DNA from: Ferrimonas sp048263965
Lineage (GTDB): Bacteria; Pseudomonadota; Gammaproteobacteria; Enterobacterales; Shewanellaceae
Assembly (NCBI RefSeq): GCF_048263965.1
Contig: NZ_JBLXDO010000002.1
Span: 1-64,000, forward strand
Reading direction: 5' to 3'
DNA length: 64,000 bases
The first letter of the stretch is position 1, and each line of letters starts with the position of its first letter. The translations under genes and the position numbers were made by a program. This document shows, piece after piece, positions 31,717 to 40,159 of the stretch. The notes under the pieces are model-generated. The model was given only the letters and a program-made list of their open reading frames with translations, was not told the origin of the DNA and searched no databases.

Positions 31717-31752
31717 ATGGGCTTTTCTCCATTCAAGGATGATGATGGATAA
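31717..31752 (+). CDS. Putative 11-residue leader peptide overlapping the YhhN-like start
   Basis: ATG 31717 follows the strongest ribosome site in the area (AAGGAGG, four bases upstream) and encodes MGFSPFKDDDG then TAA. The YhhN-like gene starts at 31739 in another frame, so the leader stop overlaps that start. The YhhN ATG has no good ribosome site of its own. The layout suggests translational coupling or a leader-peptide control. Not recognised as any known leader. Confidence 0.45.
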   Translation: MGFSPFKDDDG

Positions 31753-32428
31753 CCGCCACCTGCCCTGGTTGCTGGCCCTGGTCACTGCCATTGCCTACAC
31801 CGCCGTTGAGGCGTTTCGCCCCTTTCCCTTCAGTTGGCTGCTCAAGGCACTGCCGGCACTGGCCCTGCTGCAGTGGAGCCTGGGACGTCATGTTCTCGGC
31901 CCCCGCCCCCTGCTCTACCTGGCCCTGGCTGCCGCCGCCTGTGGTGACATCGCCCTGGACTTTGGCCACAACTCCCACCTGGTGCCGGGCCTGGGTGCCT
32001 TCAGCATCACCCAGCTGTGTCTGTGTCTGCTGCTGTGGCGACAAGCGCCGGGCCGCCCAAGCTGGCAGTGGGTCACTCTGCCTGTGGGCACCCTGGTATT
32101 TCTGTGGCTGATCTGGCCCTATCTGGATGGCCGGGCACCACTGCTGGCCCTCTACAGCCTGCTGCTGACCGCCATGGTGATGGGGGCGGTACGGGCCAAC
32201 CTCAACTGGCAGAGCCAACTGGGGGCGGCGCTGTTCCTGATCTCCGATTCGATGATCGCCATCGACACCTTCGTCTATCACTCCCAACTGGGCATGACCA
32301 CCATCTTCGTCACCTACTTCGCCGCACTGATGCTGCTGGTCACAGGGCTGACGGCACCCCGGAGTGAAAGCGGAACAGGGCGTCCGGTTCGGCAACCAGC
32401 CGCCACTCCGCCTCGCCAATCTCCCTGA
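31739..32428 (+). CDS. YhhN-like (lysoplasmalogenase/TMEM86 family) membrane protein
   Basis: 229 residues, about eight hydrophobic helices. The family's acidic signature appears as CGDIALDF near residue 68 and SDSMIAIDTF near 175. Family members in animals cleave lysoplasmalogen; the bacterial role is little known. E. coli YhhN is about 208 residues. The last roughly 25 residues (SESGTGRPVRQPAATPPRQSP) read through the opposite-strand miaE end and look like filler. Starts at one of three consecutive ATGs (31739, 31742, 31745). Confidence 0.8.
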   Translation: MMMDNRHLPWLLALVTAIAYTAVEAFRPFPFSWLLKALPALALLQWSLGRHVLGPRPLLYLALAAAACGDIALDFGHNSHLVPGLGAFSITQLCLCLLLWRQAPGRPSWQWVTLPVGTLVFLWLIWPYLDGRAPLLALYSLLLTAMVMGAVRANLNWQSQLGAALFLISDSMIAIDTFVYHSQLGMTTIFVTYFAALMLLVTGLTAPRSESGTGRPVRQPAATPPRQSP

Positions 32429-33101
32429 CCCGCTCATCGATGGGCTCAGGGCTGGCCAGCTGAGCCAGGGCCAGGTAATCCTGATAATGGCGGGCCTCCG
32501 AGCGCAGCAGGGAGAGATAGAATCGCTGTAGCTCCGTATCCATATGGGGCGCCAGGGCGGCAAAGCGCTCGCAGGAGCGCGCCTCGATGTAGGCGCCGAT
32601 GATGAGGCGGTCCACCAGCACCCAGGGGTCGCTGCTGCGCAGCAACTGCATCAGCGAGGCCGCATAGCGGGAGGCGCGGATGGGCTCGATGGCTATGCCC
32701 CTGGCCAGCATCAGCTCACGCACCTGCTCGAAATGGTGCAGTTCCTCCTTGATGAGGCGCACCATCTTCTCCACCAGGGGGCCCGCCAGGGGCGCATCCG
32801 GGCGGCAACTGAGTCCTGCCGGGGTCACCTCGCTGGCCATCGCCTGCTGCCCTTGGGCCAGCTGAGGGCGATAGACCCTGTCCTCGAAGGGACGAATCCA
32901 CCCTTGCAGCCGCTCACTGCCTCCCTTGTCCAGGGCGTAGCGCCTGAGCAGCCACACCGCGGTCTGTGCCGCCTTCAGTTCGCACAGCAGATGGTCCTGC
33001 AGCACCACCGCCAGACGCTCCGGTCGTCTGGCCTCCTCTATCCATGCGCCTGGGGTCTCCCCGTGCAAAAAAGCCTTAACCGGCGCCAGTAATCTCTCCA
33101 C
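32340..33101 (-). CDS. miaE: tRNA 2-methylthio-N6-isopentenyl adenosine-37 hydroxylase MiaE
   Basis: 253 residues from GTG 33101, which has AGGGAG seven bases upstream and gives ERLLAPVKAFLHG, aligned with the Salmonella MiaE start. An in-frame ATG at 33140 has no ribosome site. The carboxylate-bridged diiron ligands are visible: DHLLCELKAAQTA, KEELHHFEQV, AYIEARSCERF and SEARHYQDY. It hydroxylates ms2i6A37 in tRNAs using O2. Its 3' end overlaps the convergent YhhN-like gene by 89 bp. Confidence 0.92.
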   Translation of the reverse strand: MERLLAPVKAFLHGETPGAWIEEARRPERLAVVLQDHLLCELKAAQTAVWLLRRYALDKGGSERLQGWIRPFEDRVYRPQLAQGQQAMASEVTPAGLSCRPDAPLAGPLVEKMVRLIKEELHHFEQVRELMLARGIAIEPIRASRYAASLMQLLRSSDPWVLVDRLIIGAYIEARSCERFAALAPHMDTELQRFYLSLLRSEARHYQDYLALAQLASPEPIDERVREIGEAEWRLVAEPDALFRFHSGVPSAL

Positions 33102-33237
33102 TGCCCCACTCCCTGTGGTTGATACCTCGATGGAGCGCATGGTATCGCCCGGGTCGGGGCGAAACAAGGGGAGGGTTTGCCCCGGGTTCAAGCCGAGGTG
33201 ATACACTGGTATGCATGTCCACTGAACATCTAACGTC

Positions 33238-34134
33238 ATGAAAACCGAGGATCTCTCCCTGTTTCTGCTGGTGGCCGACTGCGGCTCCATCACCCAGGCG
33301 GCCGATGCCGCCGATCTGCCGGTGGCCAACGTCAGCCGCCGCTTGCGCCAATTGGAGGGGGAGTTGGGCTTTCCCCTGTTTGCCCGCACCACCCGCCAGT
33401 TGAGGATCACCGAGGAGGGACAGCAGTTCTACCAGCAGGTGCAGCCGATGCTGACAGAGCTCAGTGCCACCATAGAGAGCCTCAGAGGCCAGCGCAGCAA
33501 GCTCTCCGGCAAGCTGCGACTGCAGCTGTTTGCCGACTCCAACCTGGTGCTGCCTTTCCTGCAGAAGTTTCAAAAAGCCCACCCCGAGGTCACCTTCGAC
33601 GTCGAAGTCCCCGGCAAGGAGCTGGACCTGCTGGAACATGGATTTGATTTGGGGATGCGCATCGGTCCACAACGAGACTCCTCTGAAGTGGCCCGACTGG
33701 CAGGCAAGCTCAGGCGCATGGTGGTGGCTTCTCCAGATTACCTGTCCAGGCACGGCCGCCCCGACACCCCTTCCGCGCTAAGCCAGCACAACTGCATTAC
33801 GTTTCGCATGCCCAATGGCAGGCTGGACAACCTGTGGCAGATCCAGGGGGGCGAGCAGGTGGAGGTCAAAGGGGATTTTGTGGTGAACCAACAAAGCCTG
33901 CTGGATGACCTGGTATGCAGTGGCCATGGCATCGGCTTTCTGCCCAGCATCATCGCCATCCCACTCATCCAGCAGGGGCGACTGGTGGAGTTGTTTGAGG
34001 GAGACGATGAGCAAGCAGAGGAGATCTGGCTTATCTATCCCTCCCGACGCCACCCAAGCCAGCTGTCCAGGGCCTTTATCGACTTCGCCCTGGAGGAGGT
34101 TCGAGGCAACCCAGCCTTCCAGTTATTGAGATAA
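33238..34134 (+). CDS. LysR-family transcriptional regulator
   Basis: 298 residues. The N-terminal winged HTH is FLLVADCGSITQAADAADLPVANVSRRLRQLE (about residues 9-40), followed by FARTTRQLRITEEGQQFY. The C-terminal half is a substrate-binding-like effector domain. It lies 141 bp upstream of an RND efflux operon on the same strand and is divergent from miaE. It may control the efflux genes. Effector unknown. Confidence 0.9.
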   Translation: MKTEDLSLFLLVADCGSITQAADAADLPVANVSRRLRQLEGELGFPLFARTTRQLRITEEGQQFYQQVQPMLTELSATIESLRGQRSKLSGKLRLQLFADSNLVLPFLQKFQKAHPEVTFDVEVPGKELDLLEHGFDLGMRIGPQRDSSEVARLAGKLRRMVVASPDYLSRHGRPDTPSALSQHNCITFRMPNGRLDNLWQIQGGEQVEVKGDFVVNQQSLLDDLVCSGHGIGFLPSIIAIPLIQQGRLVELFEGDDEQAEEIWLIYPSRRHPSQLSRAFIDFALEEVRGNPAFQLLR

Positions 34135-34275
34135 AGCAGAAAGTAATACCGCCAAGCATCTTAAAAATCACACCGATTCTCTCATTTTTCGATAAAGTCA
34201 TTTTGACTGATGCCGGTTCATCCCTGGAGGGGCAGCCCATAGACTTGCGGCACACTCCCCAAATTCGAGGCTTTG

Positions 34276-35376
34276 ATGAACCGCTTTTCCACTCCGGTCA
34301 CCGCTGTGGCCCTCAGCCTGGGCCTGCTGCTGCAGGGATGCACCCCTCAGGCTCAGATCGTCGCCGATAAGACCCCGCGCCCAGTCCGGGCGGTAGTGCT
34401 GTCTCAACCCCAGTCCATGGAGCTGATCTCCCTGCCGGCCACCCTGGAGCCCGTTGAGCATGCCCAGCTGGCGTTTCGGGTCGCCGGGCCGGTACAGAGT
34501 GTCCAGGTACACCAGGGCCAGCGTGTTCGCAAAGGCGACGTGCTGATGCAACTGGATCCCCACGATTTCGAAGTGCAGATCGCCGAGTACCAAGCCAGGT
34601 TGATTGAGGCCAGGGCCCAGGCCAATCAGGCACAGCAGGAGCGCGCCAGGGTGGCCGCAGCAGACAGGGACGATGCCATTGCCCGGGTTGAACTGGACCG
34701 GGCCAATACCGCGGTAGAGCGCACCGCCGCGGCGGTGACCATAGTGGAGCAGCGATTGCAGATGATGCAGGACGCCCTTCGCTACTCGGTGCTGACCGCC
34801 CCCTTCGACGGCGTGGTCTCCAGCGTGGCCATCGAGGCCCATGAACAGGCTATCCCGGCGATGAACGTGCTGACCCTGCATGGCGAAGCTGGGTTTCAGG
34901 TAAGGCTGGACCTGCCTGAGCAGTTAGCTCATCGCGTTCATATCGGCATGAAGGCGGCACTGAAGCTGAAAAATCACCCGGGGGAGTTTGAGTCGCAGAT
35001 CTCCGAAATCAGCCACTCTGCCAGCCTGCTCAGTCGCACCTTTCAGGTAACCGCCACCCTGGACCACCAGCCACTGGGCGCCTGGCCGGAGCAGACCGGC
35101 CTGATGACCCTGGCTCTGACCTCCAGTCAACACCCCGGCTTCCTGCTGCCGAGCAGCGCGGTGCAATCTCAGGGAGAGTCGACCTATGTCAGTGTGGTCG
35201 ACAACGGCCGGGCAGCACGAATCCCGGTAGAGGTGGTTGGCTATCAGCGTGACCGGGTTCGGGTGCAGGGCCAGCTGCAACAGGGGGATGTAGTGATGAT
35301 CTCAGGGGCCCCCTATTTCGACGACGGCGCACAAGTGGGTGACATTCTGCTTGGTGACCGCCAGGTTGTACTGTGA
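34276..35376 (+). CDS. RND efflux periplasmic adaptor (membrane fusion protein) lipoprotein
   Basis: 366 residues from ATG 34276 (GAGG six bases upstream; the TTG before it is less likely). Lipobox LLQGC lipidates the protein at Cys22. The HlyD-like layout is VLSQPQSMELISLPATLEPVEHAQLAF, a coiled-coil hairpin rich in Ala/Glu/Gln (about residues 100-160), then LTAPFDGVVSS closing the lipoyl domain. It links the pump to the outer-membrane channel. It is first in a three-gene operon (adaptor, permease, OMF). Confidence 0.9.
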   Translation: MNRFSTPVTAVALSLGLLLQGCTPQAQIVADKTPRPVRAVVLSQPQSMELISLPATLEPVEHAQLAFRVAGPVQSVQVHQGQRVRKGDVLMQLDPHDFEVQIAEYQARLIEARAQANQAQQERARVAAADRDDAIARVELDRANTAVERTAAAVTIVEQRLQMMQDALRYSVLTAPFDGVVSSVAIEAHEQAIPAMNVLTLHGEAGFQVRLDLPEQLAHRVHIGMKAALKLKNHPGEFESQISEISHSASLLSRTFQVTATLDHQPLGAWPEQTGLMTLALTSSQHPGFLLPSSAVQSQGESTYVSVVDNGRAARIPVEVVGYQRDRVRVQGQLQQGDVVMISGAPYFDDGAQVGDILLGDRQVVL

Positions 35377-35387
35377 GGGCCCCAGAC

Positions 35388-38300
35388 ATGAATTTTGCAT
35401 CTATGGCCATCAACCGGCGCTTTTTCACCAGTTTTCTCACCACCCTGCTGTGCCTGATGGGTCTCTATGGCTACTTTGCCATGGGCAAGCTTGAAGACCC
35501 CGCCTTCACCGTAAAGACCGCCGCCGTGGTGACACTCTACCCCGGCGCCAGTGCCGAAGAGGTGGAGCTCAGGGTCACCGATGTCATGGAGCGAAAGCTG
35601 CAAGAGATGGGACGCCTGTGGAAGCTCCGATCAGTAAGTCGGCCCGGCCAGTCCATGGTGTTCATTGACCTGCTCGAAACCACCACCGGAGAGCAACTGC
35701 CCCAACAGTGGGATCTGCTCAGACGCAAGGTCAATGACATCAAGCTGGAGCTGCCCATGGAAGCACAGATCTCCGTGGTGGTGGATGAGTTCTCCGAGGT
35801 GTTTGGCATGATGTTCGCCGTTACCGGCGATAGCATTGCACCCAGAGAGCTCAACCAATATGCCCGCCTGTTCCAGCGCCAGTTAAAGGCGGTGGACGGA
35901 GTCAATAAGGTGGCCATCCAGGGACTGCATGAGCGGGCGATCTTTATCGAGATCGATGAGGCGCAACTGGCCAGGCACCAGATGACGCCCGCTCAACTGC
36001 TGGACCAGCTCTACAGCCAGAGCCTCATCAGCCATCCGGGGCAACTGACCCTGGGCTACGAGCGGATTCGACTCAGCCACAGCGATACCCTGGGCTCAGT
36101 GGAGTCGGTAAAAGGGTTGATCCTGCGCGCCGGTGCCGGACCCGTTGGAGACCAGAGATTCAAGTTGGGAGACGTGGCCGAGATCTATGAGGCCGACAGC
36201 GCTACCCCGCTAGTGATGAACCGCTACAACGGCCAACGTGCGATTACCCTGGCGGTGAATCCCCAGGATGGTCTCAATGTGGTGGCCATTGGTGACAGCC
36301 TCAAGGCGGCGATGGCACAGTTCGAATCCCGCATGCCAGCCGGCGTCCAGGTGCACACCATCGTATTCCAGCCCGATGAAGTCCAGAAATCGGTCAATAA
36401 CTTTACCGGCAACCTGCTGAGTGCCATCGCCATCGTGGTCGTCGTCCTGTGGATCTTCATGGGGTGGCGAAGCGCCACCATAGTAGGAGCCAGCCTGGGA
36501 ATCACCCTGCTGCTGACCCTGGTCTATATGCTGATTGCCGGCGTCGATCTGCACCGAGTTTCCGTCGGGGCCTTTATCCTGGCCCTGGGGATGCTGGTGG
36601 ACAACGCCATCGTCATCACCGATCTCTACATCGCCAAGGTACGCACCGGAATCGAACGCAAGACCGCGGCCGCACAATCGGTGAAGGAAACCCAGATCCC
36701 GCTGCTTGCCGCCACCCTGATCGCCGTGGCCGCCACCTCGCCAGTGCTGTTCAGCCAGACGGCTGCGGCTGAATTTGCCATCGACCTGTTCAAGGTGATG
36801 GCCTCCTCCCTGCTGCTGAGCTGGGTAGTGGCCGTTACCGTGACCCCCTTGATGTGCTGGGCCTTCTACAAGCCTGCCGAGGGAGCCGAGGCGGTGCCCG
36901 CCTGGCAGGGCAGGGCCCGAACTGTGATCACCTGGATCCTCAACAACCGCAAGACCGCCCTGACCGCCATCGCTGTCGCTCTGGTGGTTACCGCCGCGCT
37001 CAGCACCAAGGTAGTGCTGAACTTTATGCCCGGCTCCGACAGAGCCATCACCTTCGTGGATTACTGGCTTCCCCAGGGGGGCAACATCTATCAGACGGCG
37101 GCGGATATGGCCAAGATTGAGGCCTGGCTGCTGGAGCAACCGGAAGTCAACAGCATCGCCAGCTTCATTGGCGGCGGCGCCCCCAGGTTCACCGTAACCT
37201 ATGAACCTGAGCCCAACGACCCCGCCTACGGCCAGATCCTGGTTAACCTGGACAGCTATGAGCAGATCCCTCAGCTGCGTCGACGGGGTGATGCCTTCCT
37301 CAAGGCCAACTTTCCCCATGCCGAACCCAGGTTCCGTCCCCTGAAGCTGGCCACCGTGGACAAGTTCAACATCGAAGCCCGCTTCAGTGGTCCAGACCCA
37401 GAGGTGCTGCGCCAACTCTCCAGTCAGGCCAAGACGATCATGAACGCCCACCCCAACCTGAAGTATGTGCGGGACGACTGGCGCCAACCCTCCAAGATAC
37501 TGGTCCCCCAGTTCAACCAGGACAGGGCCAGGCTCACCGGCGTCACCCGTAACGACGTCAACATCGCCCTGGCCCGGGCCACCGATGGCTTTATGGTCAC
37601 CAGCCTCTATGAAGGCCGCGATCGGCTGCCGGTGCTGCTGCGTAGCCCAGAGGTGAGCAGAAACGACTTCAGCTCTCTGCTGACCCTGCCGGTCACCCCT
37701 TTGCTGGGCAATCATGTCGTGCCTCTGGGACAGGTGGTGGACGGTTTCCAGCTGCAGTTCGAAGAGGGTCAGATCTGGCGCCGTAATCGGCTGCGAACCA
37801 TGACGGTACAGGCCGACGTGGAGGGGATCTACGCCTCCCAGACGCGCCTGGAGATCGCCGAAGCGATCGAGGCCATTGCCCTGCCCGATGGCTACCGCAT
37901 GGAGTGGGGCGGCGAATTCTACGACGAAGACCGCTCGGTTAAAGACGTATTCGCCCAGTTGCCCAAGGCTGGCGTATTCATGCTGATCCTGATGGTGGCC
38001 ATGTTCAACGGGCTGAGGCAGCCCGCGGTTATTGTGCTGACCATTCCCTTGGCCTTCATCGGGGTGGTCCCCATCATGGTGCTGTCCGCCAAGCCCTTCG
38101 GCTTCATGTCCATCGTGGGCACCATTGCCCTCAGCGGAATGATCATCAAGAACGGCATTGTGCTGATGGATCAGATCAATCTGGAACTGGCCAAAGGGCG
38201 CTCCCCTTTCGACGCCCTGGTGGAATCCGCAGTAAACCGGACCCTGGCCATCAGCATGGCGGCCCTGACCACGGTACTGGGGATGATCCCCCTGTGGTGG

Positions 38301-38438
38301 GACCCCCTGTTTGGCCCCATGGCCGCCACCATCATCGGTGGTTTGAGCCTGGCCACCTTCCTGACCCTGCTGATCATGCCGGTCTTCTACGCGGTGCTCT
38401 ACAAGGTGCCACTCCAAGAGGAACAGAACCATGCGTAA
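35388..38438 (+). CDS. RND efflux permease, HAE1/AcrB-like
   Basis: 1016 residues from ATG 35388 (MNFASMAINRRFF), with GAGGG upstream; a GTG at 35373 overlapping the adaptor stop is the alternative. Twelve membrane helices in two repeats are separated by large periplasmic loops. The TM4 proton-relay segment is GMLVDNAIVITD, with one Asp and an Asn where AcrB has Asp-Asp. It drives drug or metabolite export with protons. It overlaps the outer-membrane factor gene by eight bases. Substrate cannot be predicted. Confidence 0.92.
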   Translation: MNFASMAINRRFFTSFLTTLLCLMGLYGYFAMGKLEDPAFTVKTAAVVTLYPGASAEEVELRVTDVMERKLQEMGRLWKLRSVSRPGQSMVFIDLLETTTGEQLPQQWDLLRRKVNDIKLELPMEAQISVVVDEFSEVFGMMFAVTGDSIAPRELNQYARLFQRQLKAVDGVNKVAIQGLHERAIFIEIDEAQLARHQMTPAQLLDQLYSQSLISHPGQLTLGYERIRLSHSDTLGSVESVKGLILRAGAGPVGDQRFKLGDVAEIYEADSATPLVMNRYNGQRAITLAVNPQDGLNVVAIGDSLKAAMAQFESRMPAGVQVHTIVFQPDEVQKSVNNFTGNLLSAIAIVVVVLWIFMGWRSATIVGASLGITLLLTLVYMLIAGVDLHRVSVGAFILALGMLVDNAIVITDLYIAKVRTGIERKTAAAQSVKETQIPLLAATLIAVAATSPVLFSQTAAAEFAIDLFKVMASSLLLSWVVAVTVTPLMCWAFYKPAEGAEAVPAWQGRARTVITWILNNRKTALTAIAVALVVTAALSTKVVLNFMPGSDRAITFVDYWLPQGGNIYQTAADMAKIEAWLLEQPEVNSIASFIGGGAPRFTVTYEPEPNDPAYGQILVNLDSYEQIPQLRRRGDAFLKANFPHAEPRFRPLKLATVDKFNIEARFSGPDPEVLRQLSSQAKTIMNAHPNLKYVRDDWRQPSKILVPQFNQDRARLTGVTRNDVNIALARATDGFMVTSLYEGRDRLPVLLRSPEVSRNDFSSLLTLPVTPLLGNHVVPLGQVVDGFQLQFEEGQIWRRNRLRTMTVQADVEGIYASQTRLEIAEAIEAIALPDGYRMEWGGEFYDEDRSVKDVFAQLPKAGVFMLILMVAMFNGLRQPAVIVLTIPLAFIGVVPIMVLSAKPFGFMSIVGTIALSGMIIKNGIVLMDQINLELAKGRSPFDALVESAVNRTLAISMAALTTVLGMIPLWWDPLFGPMAATIIGGLSLATFLTLLIMPVFYAVLYKVPLQEEQNHA

Positions 38439-39873
38439 GTACTTACTTCCCCTGCTGCCCCTGATTCTATGTGGCTGCGCCGTGGGGCCGCAGTACCAGG
38501 CTCCGGATGCCCCAGCCTGGCAACCAGAGCAGTGGCAGGCCTCAGGCCCCACCTCGACTCAGCAAGCCGAACTGAACTGGTGGACCCAGTTTGAGGATCC
38601 CGCACTGAATCGCCTGGTCAACCAGGCGCTGTCCGATAACCTGACGGTGCTTGCTGCCCAGGAACGGGTCAAACTGGCCAGCAGCTACCGGGAGGCGGTC
38701 TCCGCCACCAGTCTGCCTCAGGTGGGCCTGGGTGCAGGCTATGTGGCCGGACAACTCAGTGAGCAAGGCCCCATCGGCGGCCCACTGCGTAACCCAAGTG
38801 TGGGAGGGCAGCCCCTGGGCTTCCCCCTGGCCTCCCGCCAGCTGGATGCCACCTACCTGGGCCTGGGTGTGGCCTGGGAACCGGATCTGTTTGGCAAGAC
38901 CGCCAGCCTGATTGAAGCCAGCGAGGCACGGGCTGAACAGGTGGAGATCATCGCCGACGGCACCCGGCTGATGGTGGTCAGCGCCGTCGTCAGCAACTAC
39001 CTGCAACTGCGCAGTGCCCAGGAGCAGGAGATTCTGCTCAGAGCTCAGTTGGCCGATCTGGAACAGATCCAGCCCAGGGTAGACAGCCTCAAGGCCCACG
39101 GCCTCTCCTCCAGCGCCGACGCCGCCCAGGTGGCCGCGCAGCGGGAGGCGGTGGCGGCAATGCTGCCTCAGCTAGAAACCGCCATCGAGGTCCATAGCCG
39201 CCGCCTGGCGATCCTGCTGGGCCAGCCTTCGGACAGCCTGCTGAAGGAGCTCAGGCAACCCACCCCTCTGCCGCAGATCCACAAGGTGATCCCCATAGGC
39301 TTGCCTTCCGAACTGCTGCAGCGACGACCCGACATCCGCCTGGCGGAGCGTCAGATGAAGGTGGCCAATGCTGAGCTGGGCGTCGCCATGGCCAATCGCT
39401 ATCCCAGCTTCTATCTCACCGGCACCCCTGGGGTGGTAGCCAGCGACTTCAGTGACCTCTTTGCCAGCGGCAGCAGCGCCTGGAGCTTCGGCGCCGGCAT
39501 GAATTGGGCCCTGTTCGACGGAGGCTTGAGAGAAGCGATGGAGGCGGTGGCCGAGTCCCAGGTCAACATCGCTGCCCTGGATTACCAGAGGACCCTGCTC
39601 GGCGCCTTCTCCGAAGTGGAAACCCTGCTTAGCGCCTACGGCTACAGTGAGCAGAACCTGCAGGCGCTGACCCGCTCCCGGGATCAGGTGGCGCAGGCGG
39701 TATCGCGTACCCAAAGTCTGACAGACTCCGGTCTGGCAGGGACCCTAGATCTTCTCAAGGCCAGAGCCGCCTTACACCAGGCCAACGCAACACTGATTCA
39801 GGCCAGGACCCGCCATGCGCAACTGGTGGTGGCCCTGTATAAGTCTCTCGGGGGCAGTTGGTCAGAAAGTTGA
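38431..39873 (+). CDS. Outer-membrane efflux lipoprotein, NodT/OprM family
   Basis: 480 residues. Lipobox LILCGC gives lipidated Cys16, then AVGPQYQAP, the usual NodT-family start. Helical TolC repeats follow (VPAQ-like segments AQERVKLASSYREAV and QPRVDSLKAHGLSSSADAAQ), with the conserved RRPDIRLAERQM. It forms the exit duct of the tripartite pump. A 14-bp hairpin follows the stop. Confidence 0.92.
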   Translation: MRKYLLPLLPLILCGCAVGPQYQAPDAPAWQPEQWQASGPTSTQQAELNWWTQFEDPALNRLVNQALSDNLTVLAAQERVKLASSYREAVSATSLPQVGLGAGYVAGQLSEQGPIGGPLRNPSVGGQPLGFPLASRQLDATYLGLGVAWEPDLFGKTASLIEASEARAEQVEIIADGTRLMVVSAVVSNYLQLRSAQEQEILLRAQLADLEQIQPRVDSLKAHGLSSSADAAQVAAQREAVAAMLPQLETAIEVHSRRLAILLGQPSDSLLKELRQPTPLPQIHKVIPIGLPSELLQRRPDIRLAERQMKVANAELGVAMANRYPSFYLTGTPGVVASDFSDLFASGSSAWSFGAGMNWALFDGGLREAMEAVAESQVNIAALDYQRTLLGAFSEVETLLSAYGYSEQNLQALTRSRDQVAQAVSRTQSLTDSGLAGTLDLLKARAALHQANATLIQARTRHAQLVVALYKSLGGSWSES

Positions 39874-39877
39874 TGCT

Positions 39878-39908
39878 CTGGGCGTACCGGCCCTGCCGGT
39901 ACGCCCAG
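39878..39908 (+). terminator. Long hairpin after the efflux operon
   Basis: CTGGGCGTACCGGC-CCT-GCCGGTACGCCCAG, a 14-bp perfect stem. No T-run follows, so it may be a protective 3' stem or a weak terminator. Confidence 0.6.
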
Positions 39909-39955
39909 ATTCAGGGTACACTTAAATCAAGGAACAAGACTCAAGAGACCTTAGA

Positions 39956-40159
39956 ATGGAAAAATGGCAAGCTTGGCTGCTGATCGCCCTGATTCTCGGC
40001 GTCATCGTCAGCAACATCATGGTGCTCAAGTACACCGCCAACTACAAGATGCCTCAGTTTGGTAAACCCAATCTGCCCAAGGCTCCCCGCAAAAAAGACG
40101 AAGGAGCCGACGGCGACACTAGCGACGACGGCGACGCATCAGACAAAGCAGGGCAATAA
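39956..40159 (+). CDS. DUF2897-like small membrane protein
   Basis: 67 residues. One N-terminal helix (WLLIALILGVIVSNIMVLKY), then NYKMPQFGKPNLPK and an acidic Asp-rich tail. The layout and the KYTANYKMPQFGK segment fit the DUF2897 family of Shewanella/Vibrio relatives. Function unknown. Its 3' end overlaps the convergent metalloprotease by 41 bp. Confidence 0.75.
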   Translation: MEKWQAWLLIALILGVIVSNIMVLKYTANYKMPQFGKPNLPKAPRKKDEGADGDTSDDGDASDKAGQ

